Source: Polyangiaceae bacterium
GTDB lineage: Bacteria > Myxococcota_A > Polyangia > Polyangiales > Polyangiaceae
Direction: 5' to 3'
Assembly: GCA_025353725.1 (NCBI GenBank)
Contig: JANXOF010000089.1
Coordinates: 1 to 64,000, forward strand
Length of the DNA stretch: 64,000 bases
Made by a program: the position numbers and the translations under genes. Below are positions 17,930 to 25,931 of this stretch, in pieces (positions within the stretch are counted from its first letter, which is position 1; each line of letters starts with the position of its first letter). The notes beneath the pieces are model-generated. The model was not told the DNA's origin and searched no databases. It saw nothing but the letters and a program-made list of their open reading frames with translations.

Positions 17930-18514
17930 TTAGGTGGCCACCTCGAACGTCGTGAGCGCGATGAGGCGTCCAGACGCCGACTTTCCTACGACGACGAGAA
18001 TGACGGGGCCCGTGACTTGATCGCCATTTGGAGTGACGTCGAAGCTGAAAACGCGAAGTCCCGTAAGATTCGACTGCATGATTCGTCGTGCTTTCACGTA
18101 GGCCTGCTCCACGTTCTCGCCGCCGTCTTCGAGCCTTGCGAAAAGCTCGTCGAACGTTTCGAATTCTTTCACCGTCAGGTGGGCGATCGTGCGGGGGGCG
18201 AGGTCTTTGTTGAGCTTGCGGTCCAGCGCTTCGATGGATCGCCCAAGGTGCTCCACGACCGCCGCCGTGGTGACCTCGCCTGCGTCGCGCGCGTCACTGA
18301 CCAGGGCCGACCAGTCGTACTCGCTCTCACTGACGTACTGCGTTCCACGAAGTGCCTTTTGCAGGCTAGAAACCAGTGCAGAATCCGTCGAAGGGCGGCT
18401 TAGGGCGGTCTCTGAGGAAGCGCTTTCGTCGGGGCTTGCTGACTCGTTCGAGCAGCCGGGCATCGCGGTAATCAGGACGAGGGCCGCGGGCACAAATAGG
18501 GATGAGTAACGCAT
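17930..18514 (-). CDS. Lipoprotein with a NuiA-like (nuclease inhibitor-like) domain
   Basis: The 194-residue protein has a lipoprotein signal (MRYSSLFVPAALVLITAMPGC) followed by a Ser/Glu-rich linker. The main domain contains GTQYVSESEYDWSALVSDA near its start and ends PVILVVVGKSASGRLIALTT, which resembles the order of motifs in NuiA-type nuclease A inhibitors (SESEYPxE...; GxxxDGxxxGL). I rate the family match as moderate. If right, it would sit in the periplasm or on the outer membrane, unlike the cytosolic cyanobacterial inhibitor. ATG at 18514 is chosen as it directly precedes the signal. The gene is divergent from the lipoate-ligase-like gene. Confidence 0.6.
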   Translation of the reverse strand: MRYSSLFVPAALVLITAMPGCSNESASPDESASSETALSRPSTDSALVSSLQKALRGTQYVSESEYDWSALVSDARDAGEVTTAAVVEHLGRSIEALDRKLNKDLAPRTIAHLTVKEFETFDELFARLEDGGENVEQAYVKARRIMQSNLTGLRVFSFDVTPNGDQVTGPVILVVVGKSASGRLIALTTFEVAT

Positions 18515-18604
18515 GGCGAGATCGAAGCTCCGTAGTTTGGTGCGAAAGTGTCGCTTATGTGAGGTAACGTCGGGTGCTATGACGCACGAGCTGCGGGTGC
18601 GCAA

Positions 18605-19612
18605 GTGACGTTGCGAATCGTTCGGCTCCCGGGCGCGACCTCCGCCGAATTGGTCGCGTCTTCCCGAAACGCGCTCGACTGCGGGCTCTCCCATGCCGCT
18701 TCGTTGCGCCTCGCGGTTCCGTCGATCAGCGCCCTGATTCTTGGAGCGATGCAGCGTTTCACCGAGCTTGATGCGGCGCACGTCGATCCGCACTTGCAGG
18801 TGATGCGCCGCGGTTCGGGCGGTGGCGAGGTCGTCGTCGGACCCGGAACGGTGTGGATGCAGCTCGCGCTCTCGGAGTCGAGTGCGCTGCTTCCGTGTCC
18901 GCCGTCACGGCTTCTCAATCGCTATGTGCGTCCGCTTCTCCGGGCGCTGACGAAGCTTGGCGCGCTCGCGCACTACTTCGACCGGGATTGGGTCAGCGCG
19001 TCGAACGGGGGCATCAAAGGCCCGGTAGCCCAGCTTGCCTTCGCGCATGACGCAACGACCGGGCGTGCCCTTGTCGAGGCGTTCATTGGAGTCACTACGC
19101 CGTTTGCCGTTCGCGCAAGGCCGTCCTTTTTGGGTCAAGCGCCGCTCACGTTGCGGGAGCTTGGCGTGGCGCCCGATGGCGATAGCGACGCCGACCGCGT
19201 CATCGACGCGCTCGTTCGCGCTTACAGCAATGCCTACGAGAGTGGCGCGCTCGCCACCGACGGCCCGCAGCCTCTCGCCGACTCGCTCGAATCGTTCGAC
19301 GTGGATGACGACCCGCGACGAGACCTCGCCTGGGTTGCGACCCGCGAAGATGCCATCGGAACCGTGGCCGCAGGGTGCGACGCCACGGGCCGTTTCCGTG
19401 TAGGGGGTGAACTTATGGCGTCGCGCGACGCGCTCGCGGCGCTGGAGGACGAAGTCATGGAGGCCTCGACGCGCGGCACGGTCGACGGTGCGCGGATCGA
19501 CCGTGCTCTCACGAAGTTAGGCGCGCCCGGCGTTGCGATGTTCGGCGTGCGAAACCTTCGATCGCTCCGTGACGTGATTGACGAAGCGCTGATCGCGGGC
19601 AACGGGTACTAA
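18605..19612 (+). CDS. Lipoate-protein ligase A-like protein
   Basis: The 335-residue protein has RRGSGGGEVVVGPGTVWMQL (68-87), the RRxTGGGxVxHxxG motif of the LplA/LipB/BPL fold, and K138 in GGIKGPVAQLAF, where the ligase lysine is expected. A C-terminal helical part (ALEDEVMEASTRGT, LTKLGAPGVAMFG) is not typical. The HD of normal GGGxVYHDxG is replaced by VGP, so activity may differ from LplA. The only start in frame is GTG at 18605; a nine-codon ATG frame (18579-18608) ends over it as GTGA. Cargo could be lipoate, octanoate or another acyl group. Confidence 0.7.
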   Translation: MTLRIVRLPGATSAELVASSRNALDCGLSHAASLRLAVPSISALILGAMQRFTELDAAHVDPHLQVMRRGSGGGEVVVGPGTVWMQLALSESSALLPCPPSRLLNRYVRPLLRALTKLGALAHYFDRDWVSASNGGIKGPVAQLAFAHDATTGRALVEAFIGVTTPFAVRARPSFLGQAPLTLRELGVAPDGDSDADRVIDALVRAYSNAYESGALATDGPQPLADSLESFDVDDDPRRDLAWVATREDAIGTVAAGCDATGRFRVGGELMASRDALAALEDEVMEASTRGTVDGARIDRALTKLGAPGVAMFGVRNLRSLRDVIDEALIAGNGY

Positions 19613-21063
19613 AACCGTCCGCGCATCCAGGCCGTGTAGCCCGTGATGTGTTTGGACGGCGGAGGGGTATCCACGGCGTGCATGGTGTCGACCGCGTAAC
19701 TCAATTCGCTAATCACTTGCAGGTTTTTGGTCGGGTTCAGTCCGGCCATCAGCGTGAAGGTGTCACGCGCATTGTCTTTGACGGAAGAGTCAGTCGTGTA
19801 CGTGTCGAACCGAACCCCTGCGAGTGCCCATTCGGTCAAGTCTTGTTCGGCGCGAAGGTAAAGTCCGCGCTCGTTCATATTTCTCGGTTCGTCCGAGAAC
19901 GTCGCAGGAATCACGGGTAGGGCGAACCCATACTTCACGCCCGTATCCATGTTTTGAGCGAATAAAAGCTCGCCGTAAGCGCGCGTGTTTCCGAGCTTTG
20001 GGAAGAACTTGTGGTCGAACGTGGCGCCGATGTTCACGCCTTTTCGCGTGAAATTTTTGATACGTAACTGCGCGGGGTCGACGCGTTGCGAACTCCCGAG
20101 ATAGCCCCACAAGCTGAACGTCAAGGGGCCGAGCTTATAGGACGCCATTCCGAAGACGTCCTTCGAGCGATTGAGGTCCGGGAGCAAGACGAACGTAGGC
20201 TCACCGAGGCGCTGCCCGTTGAGTACGCCGACGTTGGTCACGAGACGCTCTTTGAGGGCGATCGTCTTGACGCCAACGCCAAGATCGCGCTCCGTCGGAA
20301 AGAAGTTTTGCGACGCCCAGCTTCGCTCAATGAAGGGCCGCGTCATGGACGACTCAAGCAGCTCTGCACGGAAAGGAACCTCGAACAAGCCGCCTTTGAC
20401 TTCGGTGCGGATGTCCTTTGACCACTGAATCTTACCGACCGCCTCGGCGTTGCGCGCGATCGTTCCCTGGGTGGCCGACGGGCCTCCCGCGGGAAAGACG
20501 TCGACTTGAAGAAAAACGCGTAAGAAGTCGTTTTCGTAGAATGTACGGAGGCGCGTCCGGCGCAGGCGAAACAGGTTTGTGTTCGTCGTTGTCCCGTCGG
20601 GTTTCGCAATAATGCTGTTCGCGCCGATGCCGTCGGGAAGCTTGCCGCTCTGGAGGTTCGGCGACGCGGCGTCGTTGACCGACTGAAGCAAGTACTGAAG
20701 CTGGACGTAGCCTTGCACCTTGAAGTGGCGAAGCGGACCGAGGTCCGTTTCAAGCGTTTTTAGGCGCGCTTCATCGAGTGCCAGTTGCGCCTCGAGCTCG
20801 CGCATGCGCTCTTTTGCTTGACCAAGGTCCGGGCTCGTCGCGACGGCTCCAGGGAGAGCCGGTGCCGCGATGGGTACCGCCGGCACGGGCGGCGGTAGAA
20901 TCGGCGGATCGGCTCCGCTTGCGGGGCTCGGCTCCCACGTCTGCGCGGGCGCGGGTTGGGGAAGCCCTTGGGCGCTGGCGTTTGTTGGCCAGAGCGCCCC
21001 CACCATCCCCAAGGCGTTGACGAACGAGAACCGGCCGAGCGCCATCCGAACACGATGTTTCAC
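19609..21063 (-). CDS. OprP/OprO-type outer-membrane porin
   Basis: The 484-residue protein has a signal peptide ending around NASAQG, a Pro-rich stretch, a coiled coil (LGQAKERMRELEAQLALDEARLK is split by a short proline-free linker) and then many amphipathic strands with aromatic girdles, ending in WMRGRF, an outer-membrane C-terminal phenylalanine. The N-terminal coiled coil plus FKVQGYVQLQY and the later RRTRLRTFYENDF block recall phosphate-selective porins O and P. The substrate is not predictable. It overlaps the convergent ligase-like gene by four bases. Membrane insertion by BAM is expected. Confidence 0.75.
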   Translation of the reverse strand: MKHRVRMALGRFSFVNALGMVGALWPTNASAQGLPQPAPAQTWEPSPASGADPPILPPPVPAVPIAAPALPGAVATSPDLGQAKERMRELEAQLALDEARLKTLETDLGPLRHFKVQGYVQLQYLLQSVNDAASPNLQSGKLPDGIGANSIIAKPDGTTTNTNLFRLRRTRLRTFYENDFLRVFLQVDVFPAGGPSATQGTIARNAEAVGKIQWSKDIRTEVKGGLFEVPFRAELLESSMTRPFIERSWASQNFFPTERDLGVGVKTIALKERLVTNVGVLNGQRLGEPTFVLLPDLNRSKDVFGMASYKLGPLTFSLWGYLGSSQRVDPAQLRIKNFTRKGVNIGATFDHKFFPKLGNTRAYGELLFAQNMDTGVKYGFALPVIPATFSDEPRNMNERGLYLRAEQDLTEWALAGVRFDTYTTDSSVKDNARDTFTLMAGLNPTKNLQVISELSYAVDTMHAVDTPPPSKHITGYTAWMRGRF

Positions 21064-21139
21064 GAGGCCGGACGTACCAACTTTCAGCCTTCTCTACGTG
21101 ACAATTCCGTAACGGAAGTGCACCAGTTCGCCACGACGG

Positions 21140-22060
21140 TTAGTAGTCGAAGGTGCTTCGCGGGTTGATCGCGCTGCTGTTGGGCTCGGGATAGAACTCG
21201 AGGTGCATGTGGGGACCGCTCCCGATCCCCGTATTGCCTACCTTGGCAATCACTTGTCCTTTTTTCACGCAATCGCCGGTCTCGACGAGAATCTTGCTGT
21301 TGTGACAGAACCGTGTCGACGACCCATCCGGGTGCCGGACCCAAACGACCGAGCCACAGGCACCGCGGTTGTAGCCGACGTCGATGACGCGGCCGTCTTC
21401 GGCAGCTAGGACGGGAGTTCCCGTGGAAGCCGCGATGTCGATTCCTGCGTGTCGGCGCGAGCAGCTATCGCGGCAGTCCCCAAAGTTGCCCGTGACCGGC
21501 CCGTGCACGGGTTTGATAAAGTGAGGCTCGAAGCTCGAATTCGACCCGCAGGACGACACCGACGCCGTCGGTGCTTCGACTCGGTCCGGCGTGGTGGTGG
21601 TTTCATAATGTGCGTCGCGGGTATCGACCCAACCCGAGATTCCGCACGCCTGACCGCCTACGCCGCGCTGTTCGGTGGCGAAGGTGACAAAGTCGAAGCC
21701 GTCCGTGTGCGTCGGTACCCACGAGAGCTTGTACGACCCATTCGGAAGGATGCACTTGCCAAGGTCGGAGGCGACGCGCGAAGAACGAAGTACGGCGCCC
21801 TCCGTGGTCCGTCGCTCCGTATGCAAAGGGTCGACGACGTCATCGGTCTGACCTCCGCTTGCGCCTCGCGGTGAACCTCCCGCCGTAGGCGCCGGGCTTT
21901 GACCTACGGCCTTGATGACAAGAATGTGTTGCGTGACGACGGCGCTTGCGTTCGATTCGGCTTCCTCGAGGCCGTCGGTGTTGCAACCGACTACGCTCGC
22001 GACGGCCACGACGCCTGCGGAAAGTACGAAAAACAGAGACGAAACGGACGTTGTTCTCAC
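21140..22060 (-). CDS. M23-family peptidase lipoprotein (LytM domain)
   Basis: The 306-residue product has a lipoprotein signal with VVGC (C26) and a C-terminal LytM domain: RRHAGIDIAA (H204, D208), the catalytic H253 in RFCHNSK and GPHMHLEF (H284, H286). All zinc and catalytic residues of a peptidoglycan endopeptidase are present. The middle region (SNASAVVTQHILVIKAVG) is low-complexity. It likely cleaves peptide crosslinks or binds peptidoglycan at the envelope. Extra cysteines in the domain (GDCRDSCSRR, NRGACG) suggest a disulfide. The start is GTG at 22060, chosen as it directly precedes the signal. Confidence 0.88.
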   Translation of the reverse strand: MRTTSVSSLFFVLSAGVVAVASVVGCNTDGLEEAESNASAVVTQHILVIKAVGQSPAPTAGGSPRGASGGQTDDVVDPLHTERRTTEGAVLRSSRVASDLGKCILPNGSYKLSWVPTHTDGFDFVTFATEQRGVGGQACGISGWVDTRDAHYETTTTPDRVEAPTASVSSCGSNSSFEPHFIKPVHGPVTGNFGDCRDSCSRRHAGIDIAASTGTPVLAAEDGRVIDVGYNRGACGSVVWVRHPDGSSTRFCHNSKILVETGDCVKKGQVIAKVGNTGIGSGPHMHLEFYPEPNSSAINPRSTFDY

Positions 22061-22242
22061 AATGCACCTGCCTGTGCGCAGTGGTAGTTGCGCAGATTAC
22101 GTAGCTGCACGCATCGGGCCATGTCGCACTGGGCAGATTTAGCCTCAAACGGCCGCTTATACCTGCCTACAGTGGACCCGCATTTTCCCGTCGAGGTGGA
22201 TAAAAGAACCACCCGTGCGGGCCTTGGCGGCTTCGAGGTGAC

Positions 22243-24297
22243 CTACGTAGCCCGAGCCTTCGCGCCGCGTTCCCACACGCGGGCTTCGCGGAAGGTTCGA
22301 ACAAGGTCACCATCGAGATGCTGGTCCTTCACGCCAAACTCCAAAATGTCGATGGCGCGTTCGACGGGGAGGGCCTTCTTATAAGGGCGGTCACTCGCCG
22401 TCAGCGCGTCGAAGATGTCTGCGATGCTCATCATCTTGGATTGGACCGGAATCTCGTCGGCGCTCAATCGATTCGGATAGCCCGTCCCGTTTAGGCGCTC
22501 GTGATGCGCCCCGGCGATCTGCGGGACCCGGCGGAACGCTTTGCCCCAAGGGATGGTCGACAGGAACCGAAACGTGTGGACGACGTGCGTAGTGATTTCT
22601 TCGTACTCGTTCGGCGTGAGCGTTCCACGCTTTACGCTGAGGGCGATGGCTTCGTCAGCGTCGAGGAAGAATTTTGAGGCCCCGCGCAAATCGACGTACG
22701 TAGACTTTGCGAGTTGCTCTATCCGCGCAAAATCGCCAGCTGCGAGTACCGTCGGCTCGTTGGCGCCCAGGATCGCCTGCCATGAAGCCTCGAGCTCCGC
22801 TTGCCGTTCAAGGAACTCCGTGTCGAGCTTTGCAAGCTCGGACTTCTGTGCGCCGCGTTCGAGAGCGGCGAGCTTGCGCCTAAGAATGTCCGTCTCGACG
22901 GATTGTGCGATGAAGTCAAAGCGACTTCGAATAAGCTCAATTTTTTCTTCGTAGAGCTTGTGCGCCTTGACGAGTACTTTTTCGCGGACACCGATTTTGC
23001 CAAAATCGTGAAGAAGACTTGCATATTCCAGTTCGCGTAGGTCTTCGCTCGTGAAGCGAGTCGTCCCGTACGGGCCGCACGTCGCGACGCTGACGACCTT
23101 GGCGAGTTCGACAGTGAGGTCGGCGACGCGACGGGAGTGACCGCTCGTCGTCGGGTCCCGTGACTCGATGGCCTCGACACTGGCTTTCACAAAGCCCTCG
23201 AAGAGTTTCCGAATCTCGTCGTAAAGCATGGCGTTTTCGAGCGATGCGCCAGCCTGCGCGGCGACCATGCCGAGCAGCTCTTCCGAGCGTTCGTCGAACG
23301 GCACGACCTGCTCGTCGATGTCGTCCTGTGAGCGCAGCTTGGCTTCGGAATCCTTCTTCTTGTTAATAAGCTGAATGACGCCGATGACTTCATCGCGCTG
23401 TGAGATGAGTGGGACTGTAAGAATCGACTTTGTGCGGTAACCGATCTTTTCGTCAAACCTACGATCGAATCCGTACGGCGCACGCGGTGAAATGTCGTAC
23501 GCGTCTACAATATTGATTGGATGTTTGCCGAGCGCCGCGCTTCCTGCGATGGATTGCGTGGAGATGGGCATGACGAATTCACGAGAGTCGTAGTTCACCG
23601 ACTCGTTTTGGGAGAGCTTGAAGCGTAGCGTTGGCTCGTCTCCGGTTTCATTTTCCACGACGTAAATGCTGCCCGCGTCGGCACCGGTCACGAACCGGCT
23701 TTTTTCTAGAATGATCGCGAGAAGTTTGCTCACGTCGCGCTCGGTCGTCATCGCTCGTGCGATCGTGACGAGCTCGCCACTCTCGTAACGGTAGCGCCGG
23801 AGCCGCTTTCCCTGGCGCTTCGCGCTTCCTTTGGTCTCGATGAGCTCGAACGCTCGGGTCGCCGCGAGAAACACTTCGTCGAGCGACGGGCTGCTCGAGA
23901 CGATGCTGGCGAGGCCGCGACGGATGGCTTCGTCAACGTCGACGTCGCTCGGAGTGCCGAGCAAGATCAGCATCGCAGTCCCCTCGACTACACGTGCCGT
24001 GAAGGGCTTCAAAAGCTCGCGAGCCCGGTCCCAGACCGCCGCCGGAGCGAGCACGACCATGAGGTCCTCCCTGGTGATGGCCACGAGAAGGGGGTGCGGT
24101 CGCAAGACGAGGTCGTCGCCGAGCCGTGCGTCTTGAGCCAACTGGCTTTTGATGCGGTTCATCAACGTGACGCTCGATGTGACGGGGTGAGGCGCGTCGC
24201 ATGGACTGTCAGCGCGCGTCGAGTCGTCTACAGTCTCTTTGGTGCGGTCGTCGGACACGCCGATGACGCTATCAGAAGCTAGGCTTTGCGAAACCAC
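22243..24297 (-). CDS. GAF/HD-GYP putative cyclic-di-GMP phosphodiesterase
   Basis: The 684-residue protein has an N-terminal domain of unclear type (about 60-160), a GAF domain (175-360; GADAGSIYVVENETGDEPTLRFK, VIGVIQLINKK) and a C-terminal HD-GYP domain. The latter has GHSRRVADL (386-394), LLHDFGKIGV (428-437) and HHERLNGTGYP (598-608), with ADIFDALTASDRPYKKA after it. All metal and GYP residues are present, so it should cleave c-di-GMP. A helical, charged insertion of about 100 residues separates the first HD half from the EEITTHVVHTFRFL helix. GTG at 24297 is the longest start; ATG at 24162 (MNRIKSQ) is possible. Confidence 0.88.
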   Translation of the reverse strand: MVSQSLASDSVIGVSDDRTKETVDDSTRADSPCDAPHPVTSSVTLMNRIKSQLAQDARLGDDLVLRPHPLLVAITREDLMVVLAPAAVWDRARELLKPFTARVVEGTAMLILLGTPSDVDVDEAIRRGLASIVSSSPSLDEVFLAATRAFELIETKGSAKRQGKRLRRYRYESGELVTIARAMTTERDVSKLLAIILEKSRFVTGADAGSIYVVENETGDEPTLRFKLSQNESVNYDSREFVMPISTQSIAGSAALGKHPINIVDAYDISPRAPYGFDRRFDEKIGYRTKSILTVPLISQRDEVIGVIQLINKKKDSEAKLRSQDDIDEQVVPFDERSEELLGMVAAQAGASLENAMLYDEIRKLFEGFVKASVEAIESRDPTTSGHSRRVADLTVELAKVVSVATCGPYGTTRFTSEDLRELEYASLLHDFGKIGVREKVLVKAHKLYEEKIELIRSRFDFIAQSVETDILRRKLAALERGAQKSELAKLDTEFLERQAELEASWQAILGANEPTVLAAGDFARIEQLAKSTYVDLRGASKFFLDADEAIALSVKRGTLTPNEYEEITTHVVHTFRFLSTIPWGKAFRRVPQIAGAHHERLNGTGYPNRLSADEIPVQSKMMSIADIFDALTASDRPYKKALPVERAIDILEFGVKDQHLDGDLVRTFREARVWERGAKARAT

Positions 24298-24347
24298 ACG
24301 CGGAGTTCACAGAGTCGTGTGGCTTTCGCTAAGGTGCATCACAGCTC

Positions 24348-24992
24348 ATGGCCGCAAACCTCGCCTCACTACGTATCGACTACGCACTTTCCGGACTCGA
24401 CGAGAGCGACGCGGATCCGTCGCCGCTCGTGCAACTGGAAACGTGGCTGAGCCAAGCCATTGAAGCCAAGCATCCGGAACCGACGGCCATGACGCTCGCC
24501 ACGGCCACGTTAGAGGGGGAGCCTACGGCGCGCGTGGTTCTCTTGAAAGGGCTCGACGTTCGCGGGCTCGTTTTTTTCACGGGCTACGCGAGTGACAAAG
24601 GAAGACAACTCGCGGTGAACCCACGCGCGAGTGCGAGCTTTTTCTGGGTGCTCCTCGAGCGTCAGGTTCGGGTCACGGGCGTGGTCGCGAAGGTCTCGCG
24701 AGAGGAGACCGAGGCGTACTTCCGAAGTCGCCCACGCGCGAGCCAACTTGGCGCGTGGGCTTCGAACCAGAGCGCGGTACTCCGCGACCGCGAAGAGCTC
24801 GAAGCTCGCCTCGAAGAGATGCGCATACGGTTCGGGGACGGGGATATTCCGTGCCCGCCTGAGTGGGGTGGCTACAGGCTGTCTCCGGATCGGTTCGAGT
24901 TTTGGCAGGGCCGTCCGTCGCGACTCCACGACCGCCTGCGCTATTCGCGACGTGAGGCTTCGTCGTGGACGATGGATCGGTTGTCGCCCTAG
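24348..24992 (+). CDS. pdxH: Pyridoxamine/pyridoxine 5'-phosphate oxidase
   Basis: The 214-residue flavoprotein matches PdxH over its length: ATLEGEPTARVVLLKG, GLVFFTGYASDKGRQL, NPRASASFFW, RQVRVTGVV, YFRSRPRASQLGAWAS and the C-terminal PEWGGYRLSPDRFEFWQG and RLHDRLRY blocks that bind PLP. It makes pyridoxal 5'-phosphate using FMN and oxygen. Length is typical. The ATG at 24348 is 50 bases from the divergent HD-GYP GTG, so the promoters must be compact if that long start is right. The sigma-like small gene follows convergently. Confidence 0.95.
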   Translation: MAANLASLRIDYALSGLDESDADPSPLVQLETWLSQAIEAKHPEPTAMTLATATLEGEPTARVVLLKGLDVRGLVFFTGYASDKGRQLAVNPRASASFFWVLLERQVRVTGVVAKVSREETEAYFRSRPRASQLGAWASNQSAVLRDREELEARLEEMRIRFGDGDIPCPPEWGGYRLSPDRFEFWQGRPSRLHDRLRYSRREASSWTMDRLSP

Positions 24993-24998
24993 CGGATT

Positions 24999-25340
24999 CT
25001 AACGTTGAAGAACTTTGGCGAGTGCGAGTGCGTGGCGCACGTCCTCTTCTTCGAGGCCAGCGTGTGCGGCGATTTCGCTCGCAGTCGCGGTTCTTCCTAG
25101 CTCGCTGCGGAGACGTCGCGCGGTCACAAGCACCCTCCGTAAGCGCGCTTCACCTGAGCCACCGTCGGGTGTCACGATCGTTCGGCCCGCGGCTTCGAGC
25201 GCGGTCAAGAGGGCGTCGATCTCGGGGGATGTGACGGCGCGCGTGCCGAGAGCTTCTCCGACCGCGTCGAGCTCGATTTCACGTTGGTCTGAGCTCGCGA
25301 GGAGAAGCGCGTCGAGAACGATTTGGAGGTCGTGTCGCAT
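24999..25340 (-). CDS. Small protein with sigma70 region 1.1-like and region 3-like segments
   Basis: The 112-residue protein starts MRHDLQIVLDALLLASS and includes EIDALLTALEAAGRTIV, which recalls the domain 1.1 of primary sigma factors (a small helical bundle). After a Gly-rich linker, RRVLVTARRLRSELGRTATASEIAAHAGL resembles sigma region 3 (R-x-LxxxLGRxPTxxEIAxxLGL). Regions 2 and 4, which bind the -10 and -35 boxes, are missing. A region-3-like helix-turn-helix could bind RNA polymerase or DNA. ATG at 25340 is used; an upstream extension to 25424 overlaps the next gene's frame. Similarity is by eye, so moderate. Confidence 0.55.
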   Translation of the reverse strand: MRHDLQIVLDALLLASSDQREIELDAVGEALGTRAVTSPEIDALLTALEAAGRTIVTPDGGSGEARLRRVLVTARRLRSELGRTATASEIAAHAGLEEEDVRHALALAKVLQR

Positions 25341-25371
25341 GGATTCTTCGATGCGATCGAGGCTAAAAATT

Positions 25372-25911
25372 CTATGCGCTTGCGGCGTCTGTCGACGCAG
25401 CAGGCCAAAGCTTGCGGAAGCCAACCGCGACTAACGTGCCGTCTTCGCGCGCTACAAGCGCACCGTAGCGGCATTTTTCTACGAGTTTACCGCTCAGCAA
25501 TTCACCCTCGTCATCCGTGTATCTTACCGCTTGGTCCTCGCTAATCAGACTGAAGACATGAGCGTCTGCGGCGATTTGACGGAGATCGTTTGGCGTCTCA
25601 CCCTCATAGGCGTGGACGGCCTCCGGCGGGACGCGTCGCAATCGCTTGCCATCGACGAGGATGTGCACCTCGTCGGCGTTGGCAAAGACTACGACGGCGA
25701 CGTGGGCTTCACCGTCATTGGCGAACACTTTGACGACGCGGCCAAGAGCGAGTCCGGGCGGTGCGGGCTCCTCGTCGTTCGTGCGTCCCCCAAGCCTGTT
25801 CCGAGCGTCGTCGAGCGTTGGTTTTTTCAGGGGACGGATCTTCTCGTTGGGCACACGCGGGCGCGGGGTCGAGGCTTCGGGGAAAAGCGGCAGCGTGATT
25901 TTTTTGCCCAC
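25372..25911 (-). CDS. Conserved hypothetical protein (179 aa)
   Basis: The protein has a basic, Pro-rich N-terminus (MGKKITLPLFPEAS, PRVPNEKIRPLKKP) followed by a beta-rich region (PPGLALGRVVKVFANDGEAHVA, ADEVHILVDGKRLRRVP) and a second beta-rich part near the end (GALVAREDGTLVAVGFRKLWP). It seems to be a soluble two-part protein with SH3-like or beta-barrel segments. No catalytic motif can be seen. It ends 31 bases before the sigma-like gene and starts 20 bases after the helicase stop, so the three are probably one operon. The helicase partner suggests an RNA or DNA link, but this is inference. Confidence 0.6.
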   Translation of the reverse strand: MGKKITLPLFPEASTPRPRVPNEKIRPLKKPTLDDARNRLGGRTNDEEPAPPGLALGRVVKVFANDGEAHVAVVVFANADEVHILVDGKRLRRVPPEAVHAYEGETPNDLRQIAADAHVFSLISEDQAVRYTDDEGELLSGKLVEKCRYGALVAREDGTLVAVGFRKLWPAASTDAASA

Positions 25912-25931
25912 GCATCGAAGCTACCACGCTC

